64,000 bases of DNA from Vibrio quintilis (lineage in GTDB: Bacteria > Pseudomonadota > Gammaproteobacteria > Enterobacterales > Vibrionaceae): contig NZ_AP024897.1 in assembly GCF_024529975.1 (NCBI RefSeq), positions 2,914,001-2,978,000 of the forward strand, given 5' to 3'. Of the stretch, positions 28,201 through 37,049 are shown in pieces. A program made the translations under genes and the position numbers. Within the stretch, counting starts at the first letter, position 1. Each line of letters begins with the position of its first letter. The notes beneath the pieces were generated by a model that worked only from the letters and a program-made list of their open reading frames with translations, searched no databases and had not been told where the DNA came from.

Positions 28201-29469
28201 ATGACTGAAATCCCATCGAATCAGGCGTTAAATACATCTAAAGTAATGACGCATGTTTTTCTTCCCTTTGCATTTGGGCATTGCACTTCATTTATATTCA
28301 GAAATATGAATGCGGTGCTGACACCATTTTTAATCTCTGAATTATCGCTGTCAGCCGCACAATTGGGTGTTTTGTCCAGTGCTTATTTCTTTTCTTTTTC
28401 ATTAGCGCAATTACCTGTTGGTCTGGCTTTAGATCGCTATGGACCCAAGCGCGTTCAGTTAGTCCTTTTAGGAATTGCGGTCATCGGTTCCATCATGTTT
28501 GGCTGGGGAGAAAACTTTTCGACACTCCTGCTGGCAAGAATCTTGATAGGCCTGGGACTCGCGGCCTGTTTTATGAGTTCAATCAAAGTACTTTCATTTT
28601 GGATTCCTGACAGAAAATTGCCTGCAATCCATGGATATTTGCTTGCCGCAGGCGGATTGGGTGCCATGTTGTCAACACTTCCTGTTGCCTGGCTTGCTGA
28701 ATTCGTGCCATGGCGGTCACTCTTTTTCGGCATGGCAGGTATCACTGTCATGGTGATGCTGGCAATTGCGACCTGGGTACCTCAAGATCCCGTCGAACAT
28801 AAAACTGTCAAAATCGCCAGTGTCGCTTCATTGCTCGAAGTTTATAAGGATCGAGCATTCCGGAAAGTCATTAGTCTGTTGTTGATTCCTCACACAATCG
28901 CATTCGGGCTTCAGGGGTTATGGATGGGGAAATGGTTACAGGATGTCGGACATTACAATAATGCTATGACTTCCACCTACCTGTTCATCGGTATGGGGGC
29001 CGTCGTCGTTGGGTCACTTTCGGTCGGTGCAATAACGCAATGGGCCAGCAAATTCAACATTAAACCAATGGAAGTTGGCGGCATAGGCATTGCTTTGTTT
29101 CTGGCTATACAAATATTGTGTGCACTGAATATTGTGCCAATGTTGCCAGCTCTGTCAATTGCCTTCACCTTAATCGGTACCATTGCCGGACTTGAATACA
29201 CGATCGTTGCTCAGAAAGTTTCCCCGGCGATGACTGGTCGTGCTGCAACATGTTTAAATCTGTTAATCCTTTTCGGTGCTTTTCTCATCCAGACTTGTTT
29301 TGGGATCATTATTGATATCTGGCCTCAGGATGCTGCTGGCCACTACCCACCGATTGCCTATCAGGTAGGTTTTGGTCTGATGATTCTGTTACAGACACCT
29401 GGTTTTTTGAAATGGCTGGTAGGTGTCATGAAATGTGGCACATTAAAATCCATAGGAGAAGAGCTATGA
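28201..29469 (+). CDS. MFS transporter
   Basis: 422 residues from the ATG at 28201, which has an AGAAAGG site. An ATG at 28168 overlapping the cupin stop is the alternative. Twelve membrane segments and the MFS loop motif GLALDRYGPKRVQ are present. It probably exports the operon's product or imports its substrate. The end overlaps the GST gene (ATGA). Confidence 0.85.
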   Translation: MTEIPSNQALNTSKVMTHVFLPFAFGHCTSFIFRNMNAVLTPFLISELSLSAAQLGVLSSAYFFSFSLAQLPVGLALDRYGPKRVQLVLLGIAVIGSIMFGWGENFSTLLLARILIGLGLAACFMSSIKVLSFWIPDRKLPAIHGYLLAAGGLGAMLSTLPVAWLAEFVPWRSLFFGMAGITVMVMLAIATWVPQDPVEHKTVKIASVASLLEVYKDRAFRKVISLLLIPHTIAFGLQGLWMGKWLQDVGHYNNAMTSTYLFIGMGAVVVGSLSVGAITQWASKFNIKPMEVGGIGIALFLAIQILCALNIVPMLPALSIAFTLIGTIAGLEYTIVAQKVSPAMTGRAATCLNLLILFGAFLIQTCFGIIIDIWPQDAAGHYPPIAYQVGFGLMILLQTPGFLKWLVGVMKCGTLKSIGEEL

Positions 29470-30074
29470 ATCATATTGTTCTTTATGGCTGTCACTCCTC
29501 TTCTGCCACCCGAAGAGTAAGAATAGCCCTCAAAGTAAAACAAATAGCATATAAGTATATAGAAGTAAATCTTTCAGAAAATGAACATCTCTGTCCTGAA
29601 TTTCGTCAGTTAACAGCACAACAGAAACTCCCCGTACTCCTTCATGATCAACACCAAATAACGCAGTCATTATCGATCATTGAATATTTAGATGACATCT
29701 GTCCAGAATATAAGCTATTGCCTGAAGACCCAATAGCCAAAGCATGGTGCCGAAGCTTTTCGGCAATATTTGTCGCCGATTACCATCCTTTAATCACACG
29801 CCGGGTAATAAAGAAGCTAAGAGATTCGGGCTTACCAGAGAAAGAAATCGCACAATGGAAACCATTGTGGTTAAAAGAATCATTAAATATCGCAGAAATT
29901 GAACTCAATAAAAGAAGCATTAAACATAAGTTCTGTTGCAGCAACTTAGTTGGCCTTGCGGACATATGCTTATATGCTCAATGCGAATCAGCAATCAATC
30001 AGGATATTTATTTAACTGACTATAAGGAGGTATCAAAAATTCACCAAAACGTCATGGCCGTCGTAAACAACTAA
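29466..30074 (+). CDS. Glutathione S-transferase family protein
   Basis: 202 residues from the ATG at 29466. The N-terminus LYGCHSSSATRRVRIALKVKQI with KLPVLLHD and ITQSLSIIEYLDD is the thioredoxin-fold GST domain, of zeta/maleylacetoacetate-isomerase type. The C-terminal helical domain carries GLADICLYAQ. It may act as a glutathione-dependent isomerase in the pathway. Confidence 0.82.
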   Translation: MNHIVLYGCHSSSATRRVRIALKVKQIAYKYIEVNLSENEHLCPEFRQLTAQQKLPVLLHDQHQITQSLSIIEYLDDICPEYKLLPEDPIAKAWCRSFSAIFVADYHPLITRRVIKKLRDSGLPEKEIAQWKPLWLKESLNIAEIELNKRSIKHKFCCSNLVGLADICLYAQCESAINQDIYLTDYKEVSKIHQNVMAVVNN

Positions 30075-30258
30075 CAGGCTCGAAACAGCTGGCATGGTTT
30101 TATAAATATTCAAAATAGTTAAACGCTCATACTGAATATTAACTGAAAGCATATCGCAGATAAAAATGGAGCCTGAAAATCATCAGCACACGATAAAAGT
30201 CAGTCATAAACGACCAGATATTATTCATTACAAGATCAAACTAACTTGGTAGCAAATT

Positions 30259-30969
30259 ATGAATTACTTCAAAAGAATAGCTTACACGTTTATATTTATT
30301 TTTGCATATAACATGGCATATGCCGGAACACCTCCTAAAATCGGTGACCCATTAAAATGGCCAGCGCAATGCGACCATGTCCGGTTTTCTCATGAAGATT
30401 TGCGACTCGACCGATTTCCAGATCTAAACCCTCAAATTGCAAATGCAGCACAAAAGGATGCTATAAAAAAAATCAGCTCAGGTCCCCGGGGGTGTATTTT
30501 CGGCCCATTTTCAGTATTACTTCGCAGTCCGGAACTTCTTAACCGGGTTCAGATGCTGGGAGAGCATGTCCGCTTTACTTCCGGACTGCCAAAGCCGATT
30601 CGGGAGTTCGCAATTCTTGTCGTCGGCCGCGAAGCACAATCTCCTTACGAATGGTATATCCATGAACCTATCGCACTACGTTCAGGAATCACACGAAAAA
30701 CAGTTGATGCGCTTGCGGCACAAAGAAAACCAATATCAATGACACCAGATGAAGCTATCGTCTATCAATTTGTGACAGAGCTGCATAATACTCATATGGT
30801 ACAAGAAACAACCTACAACGCTATCAAAAAGCGTTTTGGTCAGTCTGGAGCGGTCGAACTCACAGCACTCGATGGCTATTTCATGTTATTGGGTCTGGAA
30901 CTAAACATGGCAAGAACTCCTATCCCGGAGGATGTTAAGTTACCTTTCAATTACCCATGGAAATCCTGA
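30259..30969 (+). CDS. Secreted carboxymuconolactone-decarboxylase-like protein
   Basis: 236 residues with a signal peptide (about residues 1-22, ending AYA). The core has FAILVVGREAQSPYEWYIHEP, ALRSGITRKTVDAL and EAIVYQFVTELHNT, the CMD/AhpD-like fold without a CxxC pair. The periplasmic location is unusual for a decarboxylase. It follows the GST gene after 185 bases and may share the operon's regulation or have its own promoter. Confidence 0.75.
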   Translation: MNYFKRIAYTFIFIFAYNMAYAGTPPKIGDPLKWPAQCDHVRFSHEDLRLDRFPDLNPQIANAAQKDAIKKISSGPRGCIFGPFSVLLRSPELLNRVQMLGEHVRFTSGLPKPIREFAILVVGREAQSPYEWYIHEPIALRSGITRKTVDALAAQRKPISMTPDEAIVYQFVTELHNTHMVQETTYNAIKKRFGQSGAVELTALDGYFMLLGLELNMARTPIPEDVKLPFNYPWKS

Positions 30970-31118
30970 AGCAACCCGGTTAAAAAAACATCACTCTATC
31001 CATGGGTTCCGCTGCGCTTTCCCTGGCGCGGCGGGTCTGCTTACGATTCAGACTAATACCCGCTAATGGAACATGTTCAAGAATTCTTATTTAGTTCACC
31101 AAAAGGAATGGAATAATT

Positions 31119-31376
31119 ATGTCCTTGACTATAACTGAAGATTGTATCTATTGTGATATCTGTCGGCCAGCCTGTCCCAACAGAGCCATTTCTGCCGGCG
31201 ACGAACTTTACGTCATTAACCCCAACTTGTGTACTGAATGTGTCGGTCATTATGATGAACCTCAATGCCAGTTGGTTTGCCCTGCAGAATGCATTCCACG
31301 CTTACCTGAATTTGCCGAAACAAAAGAGCAACTTTGGGAAAAGTACGAGCGTATTTCTGTCGAGATTGTCAGTTAA
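31119..31376 (+). CDS. YfhL-like 2x[4Fe-4S] ferredoxin
   Basis: 85 residues. The first cluster ligands are CIYCDICRPACP; the second set is CTEC, C and CPAEC with the extra insert seen in YfhL/Alvin-type ferredoxins. A GGAATGGAATA region precedes the ATG. Such ferredoxins can donate electrons to radical SAM enzymes, so it could serve the KamA-like protein, but it may be an unrelated housekeeping copy. Confidence 0.85.
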   Translation: MSLTITEDCIYCDICRPACPNRAISAGDELYVINPNLCTECVGHYDEPQCQLVCPAECIPRLPEFAETKEQLWEKYERISVEIVS

Positions 31377-31728
31377 CCACACTATCAGCAGTTACCCGAA
31401 GGTAAGTTTACACGATGATTCACCGGATGAACCCTTCTTTCTGGTTCATCCGGTGAATCATTCTAAACTCTGAAAATCTGCGCAAGTTTAAACGACTTAC
31501 ACCCTGAGGATTAAGACTACTCTTAAAATTCAGGGCCAGGATGCTCAGCAATGATAGATGATAATCGATGTTCCCTGGTTACAACCCAATGCAACTTTTC
31601 AATCAATTAATCCTGCATCAATGATTCCTGACCAGTGGAAATGATACACAAATATCACACAGGTGCCGTCTTGGGTGCAATCAGTATAGCTTGGTTTATA
31701 TGTCTCATCTTTGATCAGATAACCGTTT
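31377..31728. other. Gene-free stretch after ferredoxin
   Basis: It contains the long hairpin at 31415-31461 and otherwise only AT-rich intergenic sequence with no convincing frame. Confidence 0.4.
31415..31461. terminator. Perfect 19-bp stem hairpin
   Basis: The arms at 31415-31433 and 31443-31461 are exact reverse complements over 19 bases (ATGATTCACCGGATGAACC) with a 9-base loop. It lies 40 bases downstream of the ferredoxin. It is probably a transcription end or mRNA-stabilising structure; the T-run is poor. Confidence 0.5.
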
Positions 31729-32268
31729 TCAAACCCATTTCAGTTTTTGATGCGGTTCAGGCGGCAACATGATCTGAATCTGATCATCTTTGCTCACGAT
31801 GCCTCCGGCCAGTACAATTCCCATAATCCCGGCTTTGCGGACGACATTTCCCTGTTCATCCCGGTCTAAAACCTGTGATAACAGCCCTTTCTCAAAATTT
31901 TCTATCTGAGGGCAGGGATTACGTAATCCTGTGATCTGAATTTCAGCACCACTGGGGAAACGGAGAATCGTGTCTTCAGGTAATGCCAGTAAATCAATAC
32001 CTTGCGTGGTAATATTTTCTCCCAGCACTCCCGGAGCAACATGGAAACCTTTTTCTGAGAGTTCCTGAATCAGTTCATGATGAATCAAATGAACCTGACG
32101 TAAATTGGGTTGCGTCGGATCTTTTTTCACTCTGGAGCGATGCTTCACGGTTTTCCCGCGGTGTGCATCGCCTTCAACCCCTTCCCCTTCGATCATCACA
32201 ATCGAGTCGGTCAGCGTTTTTGAAAACGTATGCGTGACACTTTTACTGACAGAGATAACTGTTGCCAT
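31729..32268 (-). CDS. MOSC-domain protein
   Basis: 179 residues. The MOSC barrel is seen in LGENITTQGIDL and ITGLRNPCPQIENFEKGLL with a conserved Cys. MOSC proteins carry sulfur or act with molybdenum cofactors. The gene stands alone between the ferredoxin and the hydrolase. Confidence 0.8.
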   Translation of the reverse strand: MATVISVSKSVTHTFSKTLTDSIVMIEGEGVEGDAHRGKTVKHRSRVKKDPTQPNLRQVHLIHHELIQELSEKGFHVAPGVLGENITTQGIDLLALPEDTILRFPSGAEIQITGLRNPCPQIENFEKGLLSQVLDRDEQGNVVRKAGIMGIVLAGGIVSKDDQIQIMLPPEPHQKLKWV

Positions 32269-32561
32269 ATTCTTGCTCCTTGTTGGCTTTCATGCCCGTG
32301 ATGATAACCGGAAATGATTCGATAGCGCATTGATAACATGTTAAATATTATGCAATGCCCGTGACACCACAATGACTATCCGGCTTTTCCCCGGTTATTT
32401 TTTTGATCGTTGTGCAGTCATCGTAAAAAACGCCACTGATTCAATATCCCCGCCAACAGGAGAACTGAGTTCCAATGGGTCAAGCTTCATTCCCGACCAA
32501 TATGAAAAACACCCACCTCCTATTATTCTATTAATTGAATATTATAAAAGAGGGACTATCC

Positions 32562-33551
32562 ATGTTATTCATAACCAACAGAACGCCACAAGAGTCCGCG
32601 GAATCAGAGCAAGGGCGAACAATCAGCTTTGACTGCAACAATACTTCAGTTTCACAGAATATCTACTTTTGTGAACGACTTGGCGTACATAAGTATAAAG
32701 AGATGATGAAAGATAAATTTTTCAAATATCTCAAAGAATTAGAGGATCACACACAGCTATTGTTGTACATCCATGGGTTTAACAACAATATGGAACCAGA
32801 CATTTTTCGCAATGCAGCCAAGCTTCAGGACTTACTAAATCAGGCACTTCAGAAATCATCAAAGAATGAACCCGCATCAGTGCTGGTCGTACCTGTGATT
32901 TGGCCATGCGATGACAATCCGGCACTTGCGCTTATTGATGACTATTGGGATGACCAGGATGCCGCAGACTGTAGTGGGCCGGGATTCGCACGTCTTCTTG
33001 GTAAGTTTGACACTTGGCGAAAAAGTCCGGAACAACAGGAGATACCATGCTTCAGAAGAATCAATATACTGGCTCACTCAATGGGCAACAGAGTCTTAAA
33101 AAACGCTTTGAAATTCTGGGCAGATAAATACTCATCAGGTCAGATGCCTGCACTTTTCAGGAATACTTTTCTGGTTGCAGCAGACATTCCAAATGAAGCT
33201 TTAGAGAAAGGTGAAGATGGCCGCTACATCGTAGACTCAAGCAGGAATGTCGTTGTGTATTATGCAAATGATGATTTAGCGATGCCCGCCTCCAAAATAG
33301 CGAATATAAAATACATGACGCTATCCAGGCGAATGGGCATGACAGGCCCTGAAACCCTCAACGTTCTGCCTGAAAAGGTCAAAGAGGTAGACTGCGACGA
33401 TTTCAATAATGAATTCGATATGAAGGGACACTCTTACTTTTTAGACAAAGATGATGGAACACCCAGCCCGATGATCAGGCACATGGCGGACGCTATCGCA
33501 TCCGGTCGCGTCAAACCAAACAAGAGGAGTTACAGATTACGCAGAACTTAA
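32562..33551 (+). CDS. Alpha/beta hydrolase (DUF900-like)
   Basis: 329 residues from the ATG at 32562, chosen for the AGAGGGA site upstream. LLYIHGFNNNM is the oxyanion-type strand, and NILAHSMGNRV holds the nucleophile Ser (HSMG). A C-terminal GHSYFLDKDD gives the His. This is the layout of DUF900 serine hydrolases; the substrate is unknown. It is convergent with the next two genes. Confidence 0.78.
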   Translation: MLFITNRTPQESAESEQGRTISFDCNNTSVSQNIYFCERLGVHKYKEMMKDKFFKYLKELEDHTQLLLYIHGFNNNMEPDIFRNAAKLQDLLNQALQKSSKNEPASVLVVPVIWPCDDNPALALIDDYWDDQDAADCSGPGFARLLGKFDTWRKSPEQQEIPCFRRINILAHSMGNRVLKNALKFWADKYSSGQMPALFRNTFLVAADIPNEALEKGEDGRYIVDSSRNVVVYYANDDLAMPASKIANIKYMTLSRRMGMTGPETLNVLPEKVKEVDCDDFNNEFDMKGHSYFLDKDDGTPSPMIRHMADAIASGRVKPNKRSYRLRRT

Positions 33552-33555
33552 GATT

Positions 33556-33876
33556 TTATATGCAGGAGTCATCCAGACTGGCTCCTGTCACATCCACAAC
33601 GCCGGTTCCAACAGCCCGGCGTCCCTCCCGAATTTCGAATAATACTCCCTTTTTCAACGCTGAATAATCAACATCTGGATACATCAGTTGTAAAGTCACA
33701 GAAAATGCCTGACCCGGCTGTATGTCTTGCGGTATATCGATGAAGCGAACAGCAAGATAGCGCCCTTCCTCCGGAATGACTATATGTGGCGCGTACCCCG
33801 TTCCGACAGGCAAACTTGCGCGGCCGCCTTCCGGTGCCGGTAAAAAACAGACTGTGGATTGAATACAGTTCATCAT
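33556..33876 (-). CDS. Stand-alone EF-Tu domain III-like protein
   Basis: 106 residues resembling only the C-terminal barrel of EF-Tu: YLAVRFIDIP, QPGQAFSVTLQLMYP and GVLFEIREGRRAVGTGVVD match the IREGGRTVGAGVV pattern. No GTPase domain is present. Such small proteins occur singly in accessory regions; function unknown. It lies between the hydrolase and the zinc-ribbon SDR. Confidence 0.6.
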   Translation of the reverse strand: MMNCIQSTVCFLPAPEGGRASLPVGTGYAPHIVIPEEGRYLAVRFIDIPQDIQPGQAFSVTLQLMYPDVDYSALKKGVLFEIREGRRAVGTGVVDVTGASLDDSCI

Positions 33877-33910
33877 TTTTAAATCACCTCAGCCTGAAGG
33901 AAATCAGATT

Positions 33911-35197
33911 TTAATATGTCAGCTGATAAAAGTGACGACGTGTCGGACTACACCCGGCAATTTTTGCAAACAGAGGAAATAATATTCTCGCCGCGCCATC
34001 AATCTCATCAAGCGGAGGAACAACCCAGGGCCGATCATTTTTATAATACTCGTCAACTGAAAACCAGCCAGGATCGCATCCATGTACCGCAAACCGCTGG
34101 CCGGATTCAGTCATCAGGTCAGACTTTCTGGCTAAACATTTTGTGAGCATGTGCAAAGCCGCCTTGGCCATATTGGTTTGAATATGCAAATCTTCTTTCC
34201 GGGTTTTAAATATGCCTTCTCTGGCATGAACATTAATAATGTAGGGTGACACCCGCGATTTTTTTAATAAAGGCAAAAAGGTTTGAATCAATATGACCGG
34301 TGCAACAGCATTAATCCGATAGCATTCTTCGGACTCTTGTTGCTGAAAATCCGTTAAGCGGACATGCCAGCTGTTGGTGAAAGTATGGTCAACAAATTTA
34401 GGGTCGCCATAGCGGTTCGTTTCTTCTGACTGCGGCGAGTCACCCGATGCATACAGTCCGGCTTTATCTCTTGCCCGAATCGTTTGCGCAGCACAGTTGA
34501 TGAGAATATCTAAGACCTTGATTTTATGTTGGGTAAACAGTGTGTCGGCCAATGCCTCTGACTTCGCGCGGATATCCTCAGTATCGAGATCCAGTTCTGC
34601 TAAAATCAGATTGTCCCGCCATCTGTCGTAGTCATCATACTTTGAAAACATTGCCCGGGCCGCCTGCGTATTGCGGGTCGTGACAACCACGCGGTGACAC
34701 TGAGCCCGGAGAAGCTTCAGGGCAATCTGGTGTCCTAATTTAGTCCGTCCGCCTGTGACCAGAGCATTGTGCTGCTTCAGAGGCCGGCTGAAATGCCTGA
34801 ACTTTTGATTCAGCTCACCACATTTATAGCAACAAAACAGATATACAGGGTGAGGATTTCGCACCAGCTTATGGCACTGATAACAGCGCATAAAGTGGTG
34901 GTTTGAAGGTAAGCGTAACCGATTAGAGCGATCAGGATGAACCGTTCGTTCAAGTTCATCCAGCTGATGGCAGGTTGGTTGCAACTGGCGTGTAATACTG
35001 TTATTGATGCTAGCTTCCTGCCCGCTGCACCCTTCCGCTTCGATAGCAAAGTGTTTGATCGCCAACTGATAAATATCTTTCTGATTCAGTTTTATATTCT
35101 TTTTTAAAAACTGTTTGCTGTCCTGAGTACCGTTCAGAACCATGGGAATGCCATATTTAGCGCTGTATTGGCTCAATTTTACACCTGTGTTGATCAA
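33911..35197 (-). CDS. Zinc-ribbon SDR-like oxidoreductase
   Basis: 428 residues. The first 140 hold a Cys-rich ribbon: CYQCHK and CCYKCG, two CxxC knuckles. An NAD(P) fold follows with LVTGGRTKLGHQIALKLLRA, LDILINCAAQ and a later Ser/Lys region in ALHMLTKC. A short-chain dehydrogenase fused behind a ribbon is uncommon; the Tyr-x3-Lys catalytic pair is not clear, so it may bind cofactor without classical catalysis. Confidence 0.65.
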   Translation of the reverse strand: MINTGVKLSQYSAKYGIPMVLNGTQDSKQFLKKNIKLNQKDIYQLAIKHFAIEAEGCSGQEASINNSITRQLQPTCHQLDELERTVHPDRSNRLRLPSNHHFMRCYQCHKLVRNPHPVYLFCCYKCGELNQKFRHFSRPLKQHNALVTGGRTKLGHQIALKLLRAQCHRVVVTTRNTQAARAMFSKYDDYDRWRDNLILAELDLDTEDIRAKSEALADTLFTQHKIKVLDILINCAAQTIRARDKAGLYASGDSPQSEETNRYGDPKFVDHTFTNSWHVRLTDFQQQESEECYRINAVAPVILIQTFLPLLKKSRVSPYIINVHAREGIFKTRKEDLHIQTNMAKAALHMLTKCLARKSDLMTESGQRFAVHGCDPGWFSVDEYYKNDRPWVVPPLDEIDGAARILFPLFAKIAGCSPTRRHFYQLTY

Positions 35198-35228
35198 TGA
35201 TTTTTATTGCCTGATTTCAGGGGGGTTA

Positions 35229-36110
35229 TTACTCTCGGTGAAGCCGTGCCCGGCAAACCAATTCCACCAGTTTGTTCAGCTTCTCCGCTTCCGCGGCCAG
35301 ATAAATCAGCTCTTCTTCCGTGATTTCATAATGCATCGAATAGCGCGCATCGATATACGCCCGTTGCAGGCGGCGAAAGCTGCGGCGGTGGAATTTATCA
35401 TCCATCGGGAAAATATCGGCAAAAGCGATGTCTTGCTCTGCACAGTATTTTTTCAGCTTTTCGATATTGTGGGTTTTGGGCAGGTAATTGGTCAGGGTCA
35501 ACAACGTACAAGCGAAATATCGTTCAGCAGCCTGATGAAGTTCAAAGGCAGCTTTAGGTAAATCCTTTCGGTCCATACAATGACCAAAATCAGTGATAAA
35601 AGATTGAGCACTTTTAAACCAGTGGTCAAAATGCCCCTGCGCAACCTCCCGCCGCTCTTCATCTGTCAAATCCCCCGGTTCTGCCAGCGCTTTTTTATTG
35701 GCATCAAACAGTAAAATGCCTTCGGTCCGGATATCCTTAAAAAAATAATGACCTTTTTGCAGCTGCTCGTTCACGTCTTGTAATGTATGAACAATTAAGC
35801 CCAGCGGCGCGCTTTTGACTTTGCGTTCAATCTGCTCTTCCGCTTTGTGCCAGACGATATCTTCATCCGCCAGTGCATGGGAATTGACGATCACCAGAAT
35901 GTCGTAATCACTGACATAACCATTGGGGATATCACTCACCCAACCGCCTTTGGCATGGCTGCCGAACAAAATAATTTTGTGGATTCTAAACTCACGCTTC
36001 GTTCCCGGCTTCCCGACCAGATAGTCATCCAGCGTATCGCGCAGAATGGTTGAGATCTGAGCCAGTTCATGCTGCTTTCGTTCAGGAAGATGGTCGAGGG
36101 AGGTTTTCAT
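35229..36110 (-). CDS. MNT-HEPN fusion protein
   Basis: 293 residues. The N-terminal nucleotidyltransferase domain has LFGSHAKGGWV and SDYDILVIV (GS...DxD). The C-terminal half is a HEPN-type helical bundle with ELHQAAERYFACTLLTL. MNT/HEPN pairs are usually two-gene toxin-antitoxin systems where the nucleotidyltransferase AMPylates the HEPN RNase; here both are in one chain. The 5' 165 bases and its promoter are duplicated at 38584-38814. Confidence 0.78.
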   Translation of the reverse strand: MKTSLDHLPERKQHELAQISTILRDTLDDYLVGKPGTKREFRIHKIILFGSHAKGGWVSDIPNGYVSDYDILVIVNSHALADEDIVWHKAEEQIERKVKSAPLGLIVHTLQDVNEQLQKGHYFFKDIRTEGILLFDANKKALAEPGDLTDEERREVAQGHFDHWFKSAQSFITDFGHCMDRKDLPKAAFELHQAAERYFACTLLTLTNYLPKTHNIEKLKKYCAEQDIAFADIFPMDDKFHRRSFRRLQRAYIDARYSMHYEITEEELIYLAAEAEKLNKLVELVCRARLHRE

Positions 36111-36176
36111 CGGTGATTGAATTTTGGCGAGTCAACAATGAAGGTATTTTGGCCGGGGTGCGGGGAAATGTCTATG
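35946..36176 (-). repeat. 231-bp direct repeat, copy 1
   Basis: Covers the first 165 bases of the MNT-HEPN gene and 66 bases upstream. It is nearly identical to 38584-38814, with three differences seen. The two copies flank 2.4 kb that contains the IS200 and the DUF6708-like gene. Confidence 0.9.
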
Positions 36177-36250
36177 GTTTTTATGAGAGTTTACTCTCCT
36201 TTCTATTTCTGATTGACACAACAGTTAATCGTGTAATAAAAAGTAAAAAT

Positions 36251-36269
36251 CCGCCTTCTTAGAAGGCGG
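36251..36269. repeat. IS200-type end hairpin, left
   Basis: CCGCCTTCT / AGAAGGCGG (36251-36259 and 36261-36269), a 9-base stem with a one-base loop, about 40 bases downstream of the transposase stop. Subterminal hairpins of this type are recognised by single-strand Y1 transposases. Confidence 0.65.
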
Positions 36270-36310
36270 CTTTGGTTTACAGCCCCCTGAAAGGGAGCAT
36301 TCTCGCGCTG

Positions 36311-36748
36311 TTAGTTCATCTTCAACTCTAACTGCGCCTCGTATTCTTGATCTTTCTTATCTTGGTGTCTGACGTAACGTCTGATGATTTCTTCATTTAC
36401 GCCAACCGTATCGACAAAGTAACCTCTTGCCCAAAAATGATTTCCCCAGAGCTTCTTTCTTATATGCGGGAATTTGTTAAACAACCGGATTGCCGAACGT
36501 CCTTTCAACATCCCCATCAACGTTGAGATAGACACTTTTGGTGGAACTATCACAACCAGATGAACATGATCTTGCTGAACATTTAGTTCCAAGACCTCGC
36601 AATCTTTCATATTGCATAAAATATAGATTGAGCGATAAAGCTCCTTACCTACGTTACCTTTCAGGATCTTGAATCTGTATTTCGGCGTCCAAACTATATG
36701 GTATTTACAACGCCAATAGACATGTGATGAACTTCTATAGTCGCCCAT
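36311..36748 (-). CDS. tnpA: IS200/IS605-type Y1 transposase
   Basis: 145 residues. The HUH motif is DHVHLVV. The nucleophile Tyr is in EEIIRRYVRHQ. SSHVYWRCKYHIVWTPKYR is the conserved start. No tnpB gene is present, as in IS200. Together with end hairpins at about 36251 and 36855 this is a short complete element of about 620 bp. Confidence 0.92.
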   Translation of the reverse strand: MGDYRSSSHVYWRCKYHIVWTPKYRFKILKGNVGKELYRSIYILCNMKDCEVLELNVQQDHVHLVVIVPPKVSISTLMGMLKGRSAIRLFNKFPHIRKKLWGNHFWARGYFVDTVGVNEEIIRRYVRHQDKKDQEYEAQLELKMN

Positions 36749-36791
36749 GTTTTTTGTTTCCTCTTACTTGTGGTGAATAAGAGGTTTACTT

Positions 36792-37049
36792 CTAACATGG
36801 GCATTTCTTCGGGCAATAGCCCCAAGGTTCAATCACCACCGCCCAAGGCGGTGGTTTAGGGATGACAATCAAATTATCGTGTGGTTCTCCCTTGTTATTT
36901 GCTGATCTGGCGAACCCGAACAGCAGATTACATTGTAATCCTTTCAACGCGTACACCTGAAATTCACGTAGCACCTCTTCATCATTGGATATGTTCAATC
37001 TGAGTATTTTATCTGCGTCGTTTTTTACTGCGATGTTTCCGCTTTTCAC
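36792..37049 (-). pseudogene. Gene fragment truncated by IS200
   Basis: The frame (GTG at 37049) encodes about 62 natural-looking residues (GNIAVKNDADKILRL, EEVLREFQVYALKGLQC, HDNLIVIPK), then runs into the IS end and stops there. The 3' part of the gene is lost or lies elsewhere. It overlaps the end of the DUF6708-like gene, so it was probably its operon partner. The family is not recognised. Confidence 0.6.
36835..36855. repeat. IS200-type end hairpin, right
   Basis: ACCACCGCC / GGCGGTGGT stem (36835-36843 and 36847-36855) with a 3-base loop, marking the transposase 5' side of the element. The truncated neighbour begins right outside it, near 36863. Confidence 0.65.
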
